Of a stretch of DNA of 64,000 nucleotides, positions 50,524 to 59,045 are shown in pieces (the stretch's first letter is position 1; each line of letters opens with the position of its first letter). The translations under genes and the position numbers were made by a program. This stretch comes from CANKBT01 sp038235705 (GTDB lineage Bacteria > Actinomycetota > Actinomycetes > Mycobacteriales > SCTD01): the NCBI GenBank assembly GCA_038235705.1, contig JBBSTR010000003.1:16658-80657 (forward strand), in the 5' to 3' direction. The notes beneath the pieces were generated by a model that worked only from the letters and a program-made list of their open reading frames with translations, was not told the DNA's origin and did no database searches.

Positions 50524-51954
50524 TCAGGAAGAGCCGACGGGCGGGTCCTCGTCCGGCCCGTCGACAGCGCCGTCGTCCGGCGCGTCGCCGACCTCGCCGC
50601 TCTCCAGGGCGGCGAGCCCCGCGTCCCAGTCCGTGCCGGCAGCGCCGACGAAGCCGGCCGGGTCGTCGAGATCGCTCGGCCCGGGCAGCAGGTCAGGGTG
50701 GTCCCAGAGGGCGTCGCGACCTTCGGTGCCGCGCGCGGCGGCGACCTCGGCCCAGAGGGCGGCGGCCTCCCGCAGCCGCCGCGGACGCAGCTGCAGCCCG
50801 ACGAGCGCGGCGAACGTCTGCTCCGCCGGGCCGCCGCTGGCACGACGACGGCGCACCGTCTCGCGCAGCTGCACCGCGTGCGGCAGCTGGCCCGAGGCGC
50901 TCTCGACGACGGCGTCCACCCAGCCCTCGACCAGCGCCAGCGCGGTCTCCAGGCGGGCGAGGGCGGCCTGCTGCGCCTCGGTCGGCTGCAGCTCGAACAT
51001 GCCTTCGCCCATCGCCCGCTGCAACGACTCCGGGTCGGAGGGGTCGAAGGACCCGACCGCCCGCTCGATCGCTTGCGGATCGACCTCGATGCCTCGGGCG
51101 TACGCGTCGACCGCGTCGAACAGGTGCGACCGCAGCCACGGCACGTGCTTGAACAGCCGCTGATGGGCCTGCTCGCGCAGCGCGAGGTAGAGCCGGACCT
51201 CGCCGTCGTCGATGCCCAGCCCCTCTCCGAAGGCCTTTACCCCGGCGGGCAGCAGCACCGGACGGCCGGCCTCCGACAGCGGAAGGCCGACGTCGGTGCC
51301 GCCGACCACCTCGCCGGCCAGCGCACCCAGCGCCTGGCCGACCTGCATGCCGAACACCATCCCGCCGACCTGGCCCATGACGCCTTTCATGGCCTCACCG
51401 AGCCCGGCCATCCCGCCCGCGCCGCCCAGGTTGGCGAGCATGGCGGCCATCTCCGGCGGCAACCCCTCGGGCAGCTCTCCGGTGAGACCGCCCAGACCTC
51501 CCTCGCCGGACAAGCCCTGCTCCAGCGCACCGCTCATCGCGGCGACGACGCGCTCGGCGACCGGGTCGACCAGGGTGCGCCAGGCCGGCAGCGTGGAGGA
51601 CAGCCAGCCCGTACGCGTCCATGCCGTCGCCGAGCCGCCACCGGCCGGGAGGGTGGTGACCGGGTCCAGCCACAGGTCGGCGAGCCGGCACGCCTCTTCG
51701 ACCTCTTGGCGTTCGGCGCTGCTGACCGCGCGGTCGCCGTCCCGGGCGGCCTTCTCGGCCACCTCGGTCGCGAGGTCCCAATTGACCGGACCTCCACGCC
51801 ACGCCGACATCTTGCTCATGACTGACATGATGTCGCCGCCGCCGAACAGCTCGGACAGCTGTCCGAGCCCGAACGGGTCCGTCGGGTCGGGCTCGTCGCC
51901 CGGCTCGTCGTCGGGCCGGTCGCCGGGGCCGAAGCCGAAGGGCGGGCGGCTCAC
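50524..51954 (-). CDS. Zinc-dependent metalloprotease-like protein (DUF2342)
   Basis: A 476-residue protein with a GTG start. NWDLATEVAEKAARDGD, WLDPVTTLPAGG, GMVFGMQVGQALGALAGEVVGGTDVGLPL and the zincin-like YLALREQAHQRLFKHVPWL, followed by VEGWVDAVV, match the actinobacterial DUF2342 family. That family includes the coenzyme F420 biosynthesis-associated type and Rv3195-like proteins. The Gly-rich 150-200 region is characteristic. Protease activity is predicted by fold only. Its position upstream of the PDZ/Lon gene matches mycobacterial order. Confidence 0.87.
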   Translation of the reverse strand: MSRPPFGFGPGDRPDDEPGDEPDPTDPFGLGQLSELFGGGDIMSVMSKMSAWRGGPVNWDLATEVAEKAARDGDRAVSSAERQEVEEACRLADLWLDPVTTLPAGGGSATAWTRTGWLSSTLPAWRTLVDPVAERVVAAMSGALEQGLSGEGGLGGLTGELPEGLPPEMAAMLANLGGAGGMAGLGEAMKGVMGQVGGMVFGMQVGQALGALAGEVVGGTDVGLPLSEAGRPVLLPAGVKAFGEGLGIDDGEVRLYLALREQAHQRLFKHVPWLRSHLFDAVDAYARGIEVDPQAIERAVGSFDPSDPESLQRAMGEGMFELQPTEAQQAALARLETALALVEGWVDAVVESASGQLPHAVQLRETVRRRRASGGPAEQTFAALVGLQLRPRRLREAAALWAEVAAARGTEGRDALWDHPDLLPGPSDLDDPAGFVGAAGTDWDAGLAALESGEVGDAPDDGAVDGPDEDPPVGSS

Positions 51955-52046
51955 CGCGCCACCTCGAGCGACCGCTGCGACGACGGGTTCCAGGCAGAGA
52001 CCGGCATGGCTGCCACGCTAGCCCCGGACGGGGTAGGCAGTGCCCT

Positions 52047-53042
52047 GTGAGAGTGCGCCCTGAGCGAACGTCGTACGGCCCGGTCGCCGTGACCGGGTCC
52101 GGGGACGGGCTCGGGGCGGCGCTGCTGGCCCGTCTGCCCGGCGCTGCGGCCCGCGCCCTGGACGGTGCCCGGGATCCGACGCTCGCGCACGATCTTCGGG
52201 GCATCGACACCCTGGTGCAGCTCGACGTGACGTGGGACGTGACGCTGCCTGCGGCCGAGCGCCGCGTCCGGACGGTCCGGGGGACGCAGTCGGCCGTGGA
52301 CGCCGCTCTCGCAGCCGGCGTGCGTCGGCTGGTCCTGGTCACGTCCGCCGACGTGTACGGCACGCAGGACGCGCCGGTCGTCGACGGCGCCCCGCTGTCG
52401 GCCGAGCCGGACGACGCGGCGGTCGTCGGCGACCACGTCGAGGTCGAGCGCCTCGCCGACCACGCAGCCCGGTCCGGCCTCGTCGTCGCGGTGCTGCGCC
52501 CCGCCACGCTGGTAGCCGGTGGTCTCGGTCACGCGTACGACGGGCAGCTGCTCCGCCAGCTCGCCGGACCACGGCTGCTCGCCGTCCGCGGCGTGGAACC
52601 GCTGTGGCAGCTGTGCCACGGTGACGACCTTCTGGACGGTCTGGTCCGTGTGGTGACGGGCGGGCTCACCGGCGGGTTCGCGGTTGCCTGTGAAGGGTCC
52701 TTGACCCAGGTCCAGGTGGAGCGGCTGGCGGGGCGTCGTCGGCTCGAGCTGCCGGCCGTGGTGGCGCTGTCGGTCGCCGAGCGGCTCCGTCGGGTCGGCG
52801 TGACGACGTCCTCGCCGCGCGAGCTGGACCATCTGCTCCACCCCCGGGTCGTGCTCGCCGACGGTCTGCGGGCCGTCGGCTGGGAGCCCCGGTGGACCAA
52901 CGAGCAGGCGCTGCTCGCGCACCTGGCCGACCGTGTGCCCGACCCGCTGGCCGGCCGGACGGCGGTCGGCGCGGCGGGGACGACGGTGGCGCTGGTCGGC
53001 ACCGCGGCCCTCGTGCGCCGTCGTCGGAACCGTCGGGGCTGA
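52047..53042 (+). CDS. NAD-dependent epimerase/dehydratase (SDR) family protein
   Basis: A 331-residue protein with a GTG start. The nucleotide-binding loop VTGSGDGLGAALLARL is a variant GxxGxxG. VLVTSADVYGTQ is the usual catalytic strand of extended SDRs; the Tyr of YxxxK is replaced in VGDHVEVERL, so classic epimerase catalysis is doubtful. A C-terminal hydrophobic helix (AVGAAGTTVALVGTAALV) followed by RRRRNRRG suggests a membrane tether. It precedes moaE by 45 bases. Substrate unknown. Confidence 0.78.
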   Translation: MRVRPERTSYGPVAVTGSGDGLGAALLARLPGAAARALDGARDPTLAHDLRGIDTLVQLDVTWDVTLPAAERRVRTVRGTQSAVDAALAAGVRRLVLVTSADVYGTQDAPVVDGAPLSAEPDDAAVVGDHVEVERLADHAARSGLVVAVLRPATLVAGGLGHAYDGQLLRQLAGPRLLAVRGVEPLWQLCHGDDLLDGLVRVVTGGLTGGFAVACEGSLTQVQVERLAGRRRLELPAVVALSVAERLRRVGVTTSSPRELDHLLHPRVVLADGLRAVGWEPRWTNEQALLAHLADRVPDPLAGRTAVGAAGTTVALVGTAALVRRRRNRRG

Positions 53043-53074
53043 GAGGGGACGTGCTGGCACGGCGCGGCGACCGA

Positions 53075-53080
53075 TACCGT
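53075..53080 (+). promoter_or_regulatory. Candidate -10 element (TACCGT) for moaE
   Basis: TACCGT lies seven bases before the ATG at 53088 with no ribosome-binding site between. It fits a leaderless mRNA. Confidence 0.4.
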
Positions 53081-53087
53081 CGGCGTC

Positions 53088-53531
53088 ATGGACCCTGACC
53101 GATCTGCGCGCCCCGGGCTGAGGCTGCTCGCGCTGCGCGACACCCCGATCGCGGTGGACGAGGTGCTCGCCGCTGTCGCCGACCCGGGTGCCGGTGCCGT
53201 GGCGTCCTTCACCGGCATGGTCCGTGACCACGACGGTGGTCGCGCGGTCGTCGAGCTGGAGTACGTGGCCCACCCGGACGCAGCCGCGGCGCTGGAGCGG
53301 GTGGCCTGCGCCGTGCTGGACGAGGTGGACTGTCTCGCCGTCGCCGCCGTGCACCGCACCGGGCTGCTGTCGGTCGGTGACGTCGCCGTGGTCGTCGCGG
53401 CCTCGGCCGGTCACCGCGCCGAGGCGTTCGAGGCGGCTCGCCGGCTCATCGACGACCTCAAGCACACCGTGCCGGTCTGGAAGCGTCAGGTGTTCGCCGA
53501 CGGCGAGCAGGAGTGGGTCGGCGCCTGCTGA
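53088..53531 (+). CDS. moaE: Molybdopterin synthase catalytic subunit MoaE
   Basis: A 147-residue protein, the usual MoaE length. VASFTGMVRDHDGGRAVVEL, then AAVHRTGLLSVGDVAVVVAA, HRAEAFEAARRLIDDLKH and TVPVWKRQVFADGEQEWVG contain the substrate-binding and catalytic Lys/Arg residues. With thiocarboxylated MoaD it converts precursor Z to molybdopterin. MoaD is not encoded next to it. MoeZ at 17171 could charge MoaD in the same cell. Confidence 0.93.
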   Translation: MDPDRSARPGLRLLALRDTPIAVDEVLAAVADPGAGAVASFTGMVRDHDGGRAVVELEYVAHPDAAAALERVACAVLDEVDCLAVAAVHRTGLLSVGDVAVVVAASAGHRAEAFEAARRLIDDLKHTVPVWKRQVFADGEQEWVGAC

Positions 53532-53632
53532 GCAGGCCGCGCTCCCATCAGGACGGAACCCGTCTACGGCTCAAGGACGAGCGGCCCGGCTGCCGAAGCA
53601 CTTGCAGTCGCCACCACCCCCGAGGAGTCCCC

Positions 53633-54187
53633 GTGGAGCACGTCGTCTTCTACCCCGCCCAGGACGGTTCGCCGGCGTTCCGACGCTTGGACAACCTGGA
53701 GGAGGCCGTCCGTCTGGTCGAGCACCTTCGCAACGTCGAGGGCGTCGGTGAGGCCAGCGTCCACAGCCTGACCGAGGTCGCGCTGTCTTTCCGTGCCTAC
53801 TACCGCGTCGAGGTCCCCGGCCTGACGGGTCTGGTGCCCGAGCTCGCCCCGGTCGCCGAGACCGCCCCGGAAGTGCCCGTCGAGGAGCCCGTCGAGGTCC
53901 TGGTCCCGGCGCTCGAGGACGTCGAGCCGCCGCAGCCGGAGGCAGAGGTCGTCGTGCCCGAGCCGGCCGCCGAGATCGTGCAGGTCGAGCCGGAGCCGTT
54001 CGAGAGCTTCGAGACGGCGTACGAGCCCCAGCCGGTCGTCGTGCCGGTCCCCGAGCAGCCGACCGTCGCGGACCACGACAGCGAGCCCGTGCTGGTTGCC
54101 GTCGGCGCGGCGGAGCCCGAGGCGGACGTCCCGGCCCCGACCGGCAGCCCGTTCAGCACGGACCGGAGCCTCGGCTTCTTCGCATGA
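53633..54187 (+). CDS. Conserved actinobacterial hypothetical with acidic Pro/Glu/Val tail
   Basis: A 184-residue protein starting at the GTG at 53633 after GAGGAG. Residues 1-65 (VEHVVFYPAQDGSPAFRRLD... LVEHLRNVEGVGEASVHSL) form a compact alpha/beta domain resembling uncharacterised actinobacterial proteins. The remaining 120 residues are low-complexity Pro/Glu/Val (PEVPVEEPVEVLVPALEDVE). No signal peptide. Function unknown. It lies between moaE and the PDZ/Lon gene on the same strand. Confidence 0.75.
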   Translation: MEHVVFYPAQDGSPAFRRLDNLEEAVRLVEHLRNVEGVGEASVHSLTEVALSFRAYYRVEVPGLTGLVPELAPVAETAPEVPVEEPVEVLVPALEDVEPPQPEAEVVVPEPAAEIVQVEPEPFESFETAYEPQPVVVPVPEQPTVADHDSEPVLVAVGAAEPEADVPAPTGSPFSTDRSLGFFA

Positions 54188-54245
54188 GGCTCGGCTTGTC
54201 CGCCTGAGCCTCGGCCGCCGTCACGCGCGGCTCACCTGGGCGATC

Positions 54246-54251
54246 TAGCCT
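54246..54251 (+). promoter_or_regulatory. Candidate -10 element (TAGCCT) for the PDZ/Lon protease gene
   Basis: TAGCCT lies six bases upstream of the GTG at 54258. There is no visible ribosome-binding site, which fits leaderless transcription. Confidence 0.4.
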
Positions 54252-54257
54252 GATCCG

Positions 54258-55280
54258 GTGACCCGCCGCACCCTCAGCTCGCTGCTCGCGTTCGGTCTCG
54301 CCGCCGTCCTGGTGCTGGCCGCGTTCACCCTCCCCGTGCCGTACGTGCTGCTTTCCGGCGGCCCGACGTTCAACACGGTCGGTGAGGAGAACGGCGTCCC
54401 GGTGATCAGCATCAAGGGTCGTCAGAGCTTCGAGGACACCGACGGTCGGCTCGACCTCACGACGGTCAACGTCGAGAAGAGCCTGACCCTGTACGAGGCG
54501 ATGCGGGGCTGGCTGCGGCGCGACCAGGCGGTCGTGCCGCGGGACCTGCTCTACCCCCCGGGCAAGTCTGACGCGCAGGTGCAGGCCGAGAACACGAAGG
54601 CGATGGTGATGTCGCAGAGCTCGGCGAAGACCGCTGCCCTGCTACAGCTCGGGATCCCGGTGACGGTGACCGTCGGTCAGGTCAGCGCCGACGGCGCCGC
54701 GGCCGGGGTCCTGAAGCCGGGCGACGACGTCGTCTCGGTGGACGGCAGTGCCGTGACGAGCCCGGAGGTGCTTCGTCAGCTGGTCGGCAAGGTGGCGCCC
54801 GGGGCGACGGTGACGGTCGTCGTGAAGCGAGACGGCGCGGAGCGCACGGAGAAGATCGTGACGCGGCCCTCGACCGACACGCCGCCGCGCCCGCTGATCG
54901 GGATCGTGCCGGTCGTGACCGGCTACCCGTTCACGGTCGACATCAGCCTTCAGGACGTCGGCGGTCCCAGCGCGGGCATGATGTTCTCCCTCGGCATCAT
55001 CGACAAGCTCACCCCCGGGTCGCTGGCCGACGGGCGCTACATCGCCGGCACCGGCGAGATCGACGACCAGGGCACGGTCGGTCCGATCGGCGGGATCGAG
55101 CAGAAGGTCGCCGAGGCGGGGAAGAAGGGCGTGCAGATCTTCCTGGTGCCCACCGACAACTGCGTCGCCGCCGTCAAGAACGCCCCGAAGGGGCTCGAGC
55201 TCGTGAAGGTCGGCTCTCTCTCGGAGGCCTACCAGGCCCTCCAGACCGTCGCCGCCGGGGGGACCCCGGTCGGCTGCTGA
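54258..55280 (+). CDS. Membrane-anchored PDZ and Lon-like (S16) protease, YlbL type
   Basis: A 340-residue protein with a GTG start. An N-terminal hydrophobic anchor (SSLLAFGLAAVLVLAAFTLP, residues about 4-25) is followed by a PDZ domain (about 140-215, GAAAGVLKPGDDVVSVDGSA). A Lon-type peptidase domain (about 230-330) has Ser in DVGGPSAGMMFSLGI and Lys in GGIEQKVAEAGKKG as the catalytic dyad. Homologues (Bacillus YlbL, mycobacterial Rv3194c) act at the outer membrane face in quality control. ATPase domains are absent, as expected for the family. Confidence 0.92.
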   Translation: MTRRTLSSLLAFGLAAVLVLAAFTLPVPYVLLSGGPTFNTVGEENGVPVISIKGRQSFEDTDGRLDLTTVNVEKSLTLYEAMRGWLRRDQAVVPRDLLYPPGKSDAQVQAENTKAMVMSQSSAKTAALLQLGIPVTVTVGQVSADGAAAGVLKPGDDVVSVDGSAVTSPEVLRQLVGKVAPGATVTVVVKRDGAERTEKIVTRPSTDTPPRPLIGIVPVVTGYPFTVDISLQDVGGPSAGMMFSLGIIDKLTPGSLADGRYIAGTGEIDDQGTVGPIGGIEQKVAEAGKKGVQIFLVPTDNCVAAVKNAPKGLELVKVGSLSEAYQALQTVAAGGTPVGC

Positions 55281-55302
55281 CCCGCCTGACGGTGCCCGGG
55301 GC

Positions 55303-55857
55303 TCAGGGGGCTGGGCGTGAGCCGGGCGACAGGGTGGCCCGCAGAGCCTCGGCCAGGGCCGGGGTGAGGTTGTCGCCGGTGACCCGGTCGTCCAGCTCGT
55401 CGGACTTGCCGCGGATCCGGAGCACTGCCGCGGAGCCCTCACCGCGGACCACGGCCACCACCATGCGTACGTCGCGGGCTTCGGGGTGCGACGCGGGGTC
55501 CTCCATCGACGCCATGACGTCGGCGTCCGCCTCGACCGACGGCGGGAGCACCACGACCTCGTGGGCCAGCGCCACCCCGACGACGTCGTCACCGAACTCG
55601 ATCGAGGCCAGCGCCTCGTCGAGCGGGCCGTCGGCGAGAGGGTCCTGGGCGATCGGGGTGAGTGCGCCGGGCTGACCGCCGACCAGGCCCATGGTCCGAG
55701 CCAGCTGCGGCTCGGCCCGCAGCAGCTCTTCGGTGTCGACCAGGGCGAACAGCTGCGGCGGCTGGTCCCAGCCAGCCTCGGCGACGTGGGTCTCGATCTC
55801 GCCGACGATGCTCGAGAGGGCGAGCTCGTGCGGGGCGGGCACCGGGTCGGGGGTCAC
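55303..55857 (-). CDS. PPA1309 family protein
   Basis: A 184-residue cytosolic protein, GTG start at 55857 (VTPDPVPAPHELALSSIVGE). HVAEAGWDQPPQLFALVDTE, LTPIAQDPLADGPLDEAL and VVLPPSVEADADVMAS, with VRMVVAVVRGEGSAAVLR, reproduce the small actinobacterial family named after Propionibacterium PPA1309. Function is unknown. It is convergent with the PDZ/Lon gene and divergent from UPF0182, which is the usual neighbourhood. Confidence 0.85.
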   Translation of the reverse strand: MTPDPVPAPHELALSSIVGEIETHVAEAGWDQPPQLFALVDTEELLRAEPQLARTMGLVGGQPGALTPIAQDPLADGPLDEALASIEFGDDVVGVALAHEVVVLPPSVEADADVMASMEDPASHPEARDVRMVVAVVRGEGSAAVLRIRGKSDELDDRVTGDNLTPALAEALRATLSPGSRPAP

Positions 55858-55947
55858 GTGGTCATCACGGTCTTCATCCTGCCTGGTCGGCGCGGGGAGG
55901 GGGTGCCCTGTCTGTGACAGGCTGCAGGTTCTGCCAACTCCTCGGAA

Positions 55948-58900
55948 GTGAGCCGCGTGGTCGTCCGTCCTCCTCGTCCCACCTTCTCGGGACGGCCGCG
56001 TCTGCTCGCGCCCGTCCTGGTGATCGTTGCCGTCCTGGTCGTCCTGATCGCGGTAGGGATCGGTCTCTACACCGACCTGCTGTGGTTCCGGTCGGTGGAC
56101 TACAGCGGCGTGTTCACCACCGTCCTGCGCACGAGGGTCCTGCTCTTCCTGGGCTTCGGCGTGCTGATGGCGGTGATCGTCGGGGTCAACATCGCGGTCG
56201 CTTACCGCGCCCGGCCGCCGTTCCGGCCGATGTCGCTCGAGCAGCAGAACCTGGAGCGCTACCGGGTCGCGATCGAGCCGTTCCAGCGCCTTGCCCTGAT
56301 CGGGGTGGCCTCGCTGCTGGGCCTGTTCGCCGGCCTGTCCGCGGCGTCGCGCTGGCAGACCTGGCTGCTGTGGCGCAACCGGACCGACTTCGGTGTCAAG
56401 GACCCGCAGTTCGGGCGCGACGTCGGCTATTACGCGTTCAGCTACCCGTTCTACCGCTTCGTGCTGGGCTTCCTGCTCGCGGCCGTCGTGCTCGCGCTGA
56501 TCGCCTCGGCCGCCACGCACTACCTCTACGGCGGGCTGCGACTGCAGACCCAGGGGGAGAAGGTCAGCCCGGGCGCGCGCGCGCACCTCTCGGTGCTGCT
56601 CGGGGTGTTCGTGCTGCTCAAGGCGCTCGCCTACTATCTCGACCGGTTCGGGCTGGTCTTCGCCAACCGCGGGTTCGTGCAGGGCGGCGCCGCCTACACC
56701 GACGTCAACGCGGTGCTGCCGGCCAAGAACATCCTCATCGGGGTCGCGGTGATCTGCGCGCTGCTGTTCTTCGCGAACGTCGCCGTGCGCAACGTCCTGC
56801 TGCCGGGTGGTGCGCTGGCCCTGCTGGTCCTCGCGGCGGTCGTGCTCGGCGGCGTGCTGCCGGCTTACACCCAGCAGTTCCGGGTCAAGCCCAACGAGCG
56901 GGACCGCGAGCTGCCTTACATCAGCCGCAACATCGAGGGCACCCGGGCGGCGTACGGGATCTCCGACGTCGAGCTGCAGCAGTACGGAGCCGATCCGCCG
57001 TCGGCGAACCAGGCGATCAGCCTGCAGGACCCGCCGAACGCCCGCCTGCTCGACCCGAACTACCTGAGCGACACCTACCAGCAGCTGCAGCGGCTCCGGC
57101 AGTACTTCGGGGTGACCGGGGCGCTCGACGTCGACCGCTACACCGTCGCCGGCAAGGCCCAGGACTACGTGGTCGCGGCCCGCGAGATCGACCTGAACGG
57201 GCTCGCGTCCAACCAGCGCAACTGGGTCAACGAGCGGCTCACCTACACGCACGGCAACGGGCTCATCGCGGCCAGGGCCGACAAGGTCGACCCTGACGGT
57301 CAGCCGTTGTTCACCAATCCCGGTCTGGGTGCGGGCTCCAGCGCCGCGATCAAGATCGACCAGCCGAGGATCTACTACGGCGAGAGCGCGCCCGAATACA
57401 GCGTCGTCAACACCAAGATCCCGGAGATCGACGGACCGAGCTCCGCGGCCCAGGCGGACGTGAGCGACAACCAGGCCACCTCCAGCTACGCGGGCAAGGG
57501 CGGCGTACAGCTGTCCAACGTGGTCCGCAAGACGGCGTACGCCCTGAAGTTCCGCGAGCCCAACCTGCTGCTGTCGGGCTCGATCACCGACCAGTCGCGC
57601 CTGATGTACATCCGCTCGCCCCGCGATCGGGTGGCGAAGGTCGCGCCGTTCCTCGAGCTGGACGGCGATCCCTATCCCGCCGCCGTGGACGGCCGGATCG
57701 TCTGGATCGTCGACGGCTACACGACCAGCGCCAACTACCCCTACAGCCAGCGCGTCCCGTTCGGCGAGATCACCCAGGACAGCCAGACCGGCCGGGTTCA
57801 GCCGCAGGAGGATGTCAACTACATCCGCAACTCGGTCAAGGCGACGGTGGACGCTTACAGCGGCAAGGTGACGCTCTACAAGTTCGGGCCCACCGACCCG
57901 GTCGTCGAGACCTGGGACAAGGCGTTCGGCGGCATCCTCAAGCCCTTCTCGGCGATGAGCCCGGACCTCAAGGCTCATCTTCGCTACCCGGAGGACCTGT
58001 TCAAGGTCCAGCGCCAGCTGCTCGCGCAGTACCACGTCACCGACCCCAAGGTGTTCTTCAGCCGTGAGGACCAGTGGGAGATCCCGACCGACCCGGCGGA
58101 GGCGCTCAACAGCCAGTTCGCCCAGTCCAGCGGTCAGACTCCGGTGCCCGGGACCCCGGCCCAGCTGCAGACCAACACCGGCGGACCCGCGCAGCCGCCG
58201 TACTACTCGCTGCTGAAGTTCCCGGGCGACAGCGGGTCGCAGTTCCGGCTGTCGACGTCGTTCACGTTCTCCGGGCGCCCCAACCTGGCGGCGTTCGCCT
58301 CGGTCTCGTCCGACCCTGACACCTACGGCAAGATCCAGCTGCTCCAGCTGCCGAGCAACGCTCAGACCGACGGGCCGGGGCAGGTGGCGAACCGGTTCCT
58401 CACCGACCGGACCGTCGCCGGGGAGCTGTTCGCCTTCCGCCGCAACAACGCGGAGGTCAAGTTCGGCAACCTGCTCACCCTGCCCATCGGTGGCGGCGGT
58501 CTGATCTACGTACAGCCCGTGTACGTGCAGGCACAGGGCACCACCGGCTTCCCGACCCTGCAGCAGGTGCTCGTGGCGTACGGGACACGGGTCGCCGCGG
58601 CGCCCTCGCTGGAGGGCGCCCTGACGAACCTGCTGGGACAGGGCGGCACACCTCCGCCGACCACGACCCCGCCGACCACGCCGCCCACCGAGGGCCCGTC
58701 GGCGAGCCCGTCACCCAGCACGTCCGTCCCACCACCCTCGGGTGACGTGGCGGCGCTCATCTCGCAGGCGGACACCGCCTACAAGGCGGGCCAAGCGGCG
58801 CTCCAGGCCGGAAACTTCGCCGAGTTCGGGGTGCAGCAGGAACGGCTGAAGGCCGCCCTCGGCCAGCTCGTGGCCCTGCAGGGTGGGTCCACCCCGCCCT

Positions 58901-58971
58901 CGACGCCGCCGAGCCCGACGCCGGGCGCGACCCCGACGCCCAGTGTCGAGCCGAGCCCCTCGCCCAGCTAG
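55948..58971 (+). CDS. UPF0182 family large membrane protein
   Basis: A 1007-residue protein with a GTG start. About seven transmembrane segments lie in the first 310 residues, starting with LLAPVLVIVAVLVVLIAVGI. Then comes a large extracytoplasmic domain with the family signatures LWFRSVDYSGVF, PQFGRDVGYYAFSYPFYRF, YISRNIEGTRAAYGI, PRIYYGE and WIVDGYTTSANYPYSQRVPFG. The last 110 residues are Pro/Ser/Thr-rich with a helical insert (AALISQADTAYKAGQAALQAGNFAEFG). Function is unknown; the homologue Rv3193c closes the same cluster in mycobacteria. Confidence 0.93.
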   Translation: MSRVVVRPPRPTFSGRPRLLAPVLVIVAVLVVLIAVGIGLYTDLLWFRSVDYSGVFTTVLRTRVLLFLGFGVLMAVIVGVNIAVAYRARPPFRPMSLEQQNLERYRVAIEPFQRLALIGVASLLGLFAGLSAASRWQTWLLWRNRTDFGVKDPQFGRDVGYYAFSYPFYRFVLGFLLAAVVLALIASAATHYLYGGLRLQTQGEKVSPGARAHLSVLLGVFVLLKALAYYLDRFGLVFANRGFVQGGAAYTDVNAVLPAKNILIGVAVICALLFFANVAVRNVLLPGGALALLVLAAVVLGGVLPAYTQQFRVKPNERDRELPYISRNIEGTRAAYGISDVELQQYGADPPSANQAISLQDPPNARLLDPNYLSDTYQQLQRLRQYFGVTGALDVDRYTVAGKAQDYVVAAREIDLNGLASNQRNWVNERLTYTHGNGLIAARADKVDPDGQPLFTNPGLGAGSSAAIKIDQPRIYYGESAPEYSVVNTKIPEIDGPSSAAQADVSDNQATSSYAGKGGVQLSNVVRKTAYALKFREPNLLLSGSITDQSRLMYIRSPRDRVAKVAPFLELDGDPYPAAVDGRIVWIVDGYTTSANYPYSQRVPFGEITQDSQTGRVQPQEDVNYIRNSVKATVDAYSGKVTLYKFGPTDPVVETWDKAFGGILKPFSAMSPDLKAHLRYPEDLFKVQRQLLAQYHVTDPKVFFSREDQWEIPTDPAEALNSQFAQSSGQTPVPGTPAQLQTNTGGPAQPPYYSLLKFPGDSGSQFRLSTSFTFSGRPNLAAFASVSSDPDTYGKIQLLQLPSNAQTDGPGQVANRFLTDRTVAGELFAFRRNNAEVKFGNLLTLPIGGGGLIYVQPVYVQAQGTTGFPTLQQVLVAYGTRVAAAPSLEGALTNLLGQGGTPPPTTTPPTTPPTEGPSASPSPSTSVPPPSGDVAALISQADTAYKAGQAALQAGNFAEFGVQQERLKAALGQLVALQGGSTPPSTPPSPTPGATPTPSVEPSPSPS

Positions 58972-58993
58972 GCCCGCGCCCGTCAGTCACGCG

Positions 58994-59034
58994 AAGAGCC
59001 CCCGCCGACCATGAGGTCGACGGGGGCTCTTTGA
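58994..59034. terminator. Bidirectional intrinsic terminator
   Basis: AAGAGCCCCCG (58994-59004) pairs with CGGGGGCTCTT (59021-59031), extended by inner CGACC/GGTCG arms around an ATGA loop. A run of T follows. It lies between the convergent UPF0182 and katG genes. Confidence 0.9.
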
Positions 59035-59045
59035 CGCGTGCGGTG

